Shown here in pieces: positions 62,124-64,000 of a stretch of DNA of 64,000 nucleotides. Below the pieces are notes generated by a model, which was given only the letters and a program-made list of their open reading frames with translations, searched no databases and was not told the DNA's origin. Made by a program: the position numbers and the translations under genes. Numbering within the stretch: position 1 is the stretch's first letter; each line of letters opens with the position of its first letter. Origin of the DNA: Pratylenchus scribneri (taxonomy: Eukaryota > Nematoda > Chromadorea > Rhabditida > Pratylenchidae); assembly GCA_030063045.1 (NCBI GenBank), contig JAQSEB010000032.1, positions 2,728,001-2,792,000 on the forward strand, in the 5' to 3' direction.

Positions 62124-63216
62124 TTATGAATGCAAATTTGTTCCATTTTTTGTTGGATAAACTCGAATTGGACCGCTAAATTCCATTGTCATTATTTGCC
62201 CTCCCTCCAGCCAAATTGGAATCCAATCATCAGGGAAATTTTCGCGGGTATAATGAGTGAAATTGAGGTTGGAATTATAGAAAACGTGTCCGCCTTTGTT
62301 GCCCATCAAATAGCCAATCCACCAGCCAAATGTGCTGGCACTGGCCGTCAACAGGAGGGAATGGCACGAATGAATGGCCAAACAAAATTCCTCATTTCGT
62401 GAATAACCTTCGACAAAATGAGGCCGAATTTGCTTAAATATAGTAGAAGATTACTTATTTTGGAGGCTAATGTGGACTTACATCCAATTTAAGACTCCGT
62501 AAAAATTTTTTATCTTCACCAAAAAACACAACCTGAGGTGAATTTTGATGAATTTGCTGAAAAATTGGAATTTAGGAATACGGTGGATGAAATGACCTCC
62601 AATTTTTTGTATAAAAATGTGACTGCCTTTTCCGTGAATTCCTTTTTTGATTCAAACCATAATGCTTCAAAATCACCTCTCCTCGTATGAACGCACAATT
62701 TGTGTCTTTTGTCCACACTAAATTTGTTGAATTTTTGGCAAAAATCGAGTTAAGCTAACCCAAATAATTTTGAATGAATTTGGCGGGCATTTCTAATCAA
62801 TTCAGGGGAACATTGGAAAATTTGACGAATTTGATGCCGAAATTTATGAAAATATTTATATGATTGAAGATAATTGGCCAATGTTTGCAAAAAGCGAATA
62901 TTGACCGAATTTGGTGGGAATTTGGCCGACAGCAAATTCGGATCATCGAATTTGCAGCAATCCAAGCCAAAATTGGGCAAAAATGCAGTTTCATTCGAAG
63001 GAGTGTCCGAAAATAGTCAAAAATAAATTGGGGATGGAATGGACTGACCATAAAACGTAAATATTTTTTATAGAGGGGAAATGGAAGGTTGGTTTCATTG
63101 AACCATTCTTTTCCATTCCCGTGATCCTCCATTCCACCACAATGCTGATATTTTGCGAAGGCGGGCACTCGATTCAATGGCCGACCAATTCCATAAAGTG
63201 ATGCGAAACGGAACAT
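62124..63216 (-). CDS. Family 11 (alpha-1,2-fucosyltransferase-like) glycosyltransferase, 5' partial, with apparent frameshift
   Basis: Four exons in the window: 62760-63216, 62597-62717, 62482-62532, 62124-62432. The first exon begins with MFRFASLYGIGRPLNR directly after an acceptor (TTCAAAG), so the N-terminus lies upstream, beyond an intron that probably holds the satellite at 63430-64000. GT11 features: CCKFDDPNLL, YLQSYKYF, the GDP-fucose motif CVHTRRGDF, VVFFGEDKKF, then EEFCLAIHSC, TASASTFGWWIGYL and VFYNSN. Near 63010-63014 the frame changes: FDYF is followed by SDTPSNETAFLPNFG only if one extra T is assumed in a T4 run, and no splice site explains it. It may be a sequencing error, or the gene may be decayed. 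Confidence 0.8.
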
Positions 63217-63429
63217 CTTTGAATAAAAGAAAGGGAATACTCAAAGAGAGTAAATAAATACTAAATTTATTTTTAGTTTTATTAGAAAATTGGATTTTTA
63301 GTGAATATAAAATGTTATTTATCGTGTGATGCCTAAAGGCGATTCAAAACAATTCAATCTGGAAAACTAATATAATATTCGAAAGCCGAAAGTAACTTTA
63401 ATTTTAAAATCCATTTTAAAAAGTTTTAA

Positions 63430-64000
63430 AAAGGCGGAATTATTCTAATTTGATCAAGCGGAATTAAAATGTTTGGAGCAAATAAAACAGGCGGAATTAT
63501 TTTGGTGCAAATAAAACAGGCGGAATTATTTTGGTGCAAATAAAACAGGCGGAATTATTTTGGTGCAAATAAAACAGGCGGAATTATGTTTGGGGCAAAT
63601 AAAACAGGCGGAATTATTTTGGTGCAAATAAAACAGGCGGAATTATGTTTGGGGCAAATAAAACAGGCGGAATTATGTTTGGGGCAAATAAAACAGGCGG
63701 AATTATGTTTGGGGCAAATAAAACAGGCGGAATTATGTTTGGTGCAAATAAAACAGGCGGAATTATTTTGGTGCAAATAAAACAGGCGGAATTATTTTAG
63801 TGCAAATAAAACAGGCGGAATTATTTTGGTGCAAATAAAACAGGCGGAATTATGTTTGGGGCAAATAAAACAGGCGGAATTATTTTGGTGCAAATAAAAC
63901 AGGCGGAATTATGTTTGGGGCAAATAAAACAGGCGGAATTATTTTGGGGCAAATAAAACAGGCGGAATTATGTTTGGGGCAAATAAAACAGGCGGAATTA
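63430..64000. repeat. Satellite array, AATTCCGCCTG core, type B (runs off window)
   Basis: At least 18 monomers on the minus strand of 29-30 bp, tails as in the Kunitz intron array. Probably within the 5' intron of the fucosyltransferase-like gene, in sense orientation. The array continues past the window end. Confidence 0.96.

Overview
The window is nuclear DNA from a nematode. It has intron-rich genes with mostly 40-60 bp introns, two nematode cuticle collagens, a worm-type chemoreceptor and DUF19-like and Kunitz secreted proteins. AT-rich sequence, frequent GC-AG introns and the collagen types suggest a plant-parasitic tylenchid (a cyst nematode is my guess, not proven). There are no prokaryotic features. 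All exon structures below were traced by hand, checking splice signals, reading phase and family motifs.

Layout: 0.3-2.1 kb end of a phospholipase C-beta gene (+); 2.4-3.7 kb two convergent genes for Gly-rich secreted peptides; 4.0-5.6 kb Cys-rich secreted protein (-); 7.6-9.7 kb PAF acetylhydrolase (+); 10.0-15.1 kb coatomer alpha (-, 22 exons); 15.5-16.5 kb SANT-domain protein (-); 17.0-18.5 kb palmitoyl-protein thioesterase (+); 18.9-21.1 and 22.8-24.8 kb two cuticle collagens (+); 24.8-32.7 kb metabotropic glutamate receptor (-, 23 exons); 33.5-35.7 kb 7TM chemoreceptor (-); 36.5-37.0 kb unknown protein (-); 38.0-40.4 kb coiled-coil protein (-); 41.5-42.0 kb small charged protein (+); 42.8-47.1 kb five-Kunitz/EGF secreted protein (+); 47.4-51.0 kb biogenic amine GPCR (-); 51-59 kb gene-poor, repeat-rich; 59.4-61.7 kb PfkB/ketohexokinase-like kinase (+); 62.1 kb to beyond 63.2 kb GT11 fucosyltransferase-like gene (-, 5' end outside or upstream of the final satellite). 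Several genes (PLC-beta, mGluR, amine GPCR, chemoreceptor) belong to neuronal signalling, but I see no evidence of an operon or co-regulated cluster.

The most unusual content is repetitive. Two families of ~340 bp palindromic elements (called here PAL-1 and PAL-2) account for most long introns: all PAL-1 copies and six of ten PAL-2 copies lie in introns, and those introns are ~390-610 bp while ordinary ones are 40-60 bp. A second system is a set of modular satellites whose different monomers share an 11-bp core, AATTCCGCCTG; five arrays occur, three clearly inside introns and one probably so. Larger nested palindromes (PAL-4, PAL-5), a third small palindrome (PAL-3) and tRNA-derived SINE-like elements add to this. 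Eleven of about 145 traced introns use GC donors.
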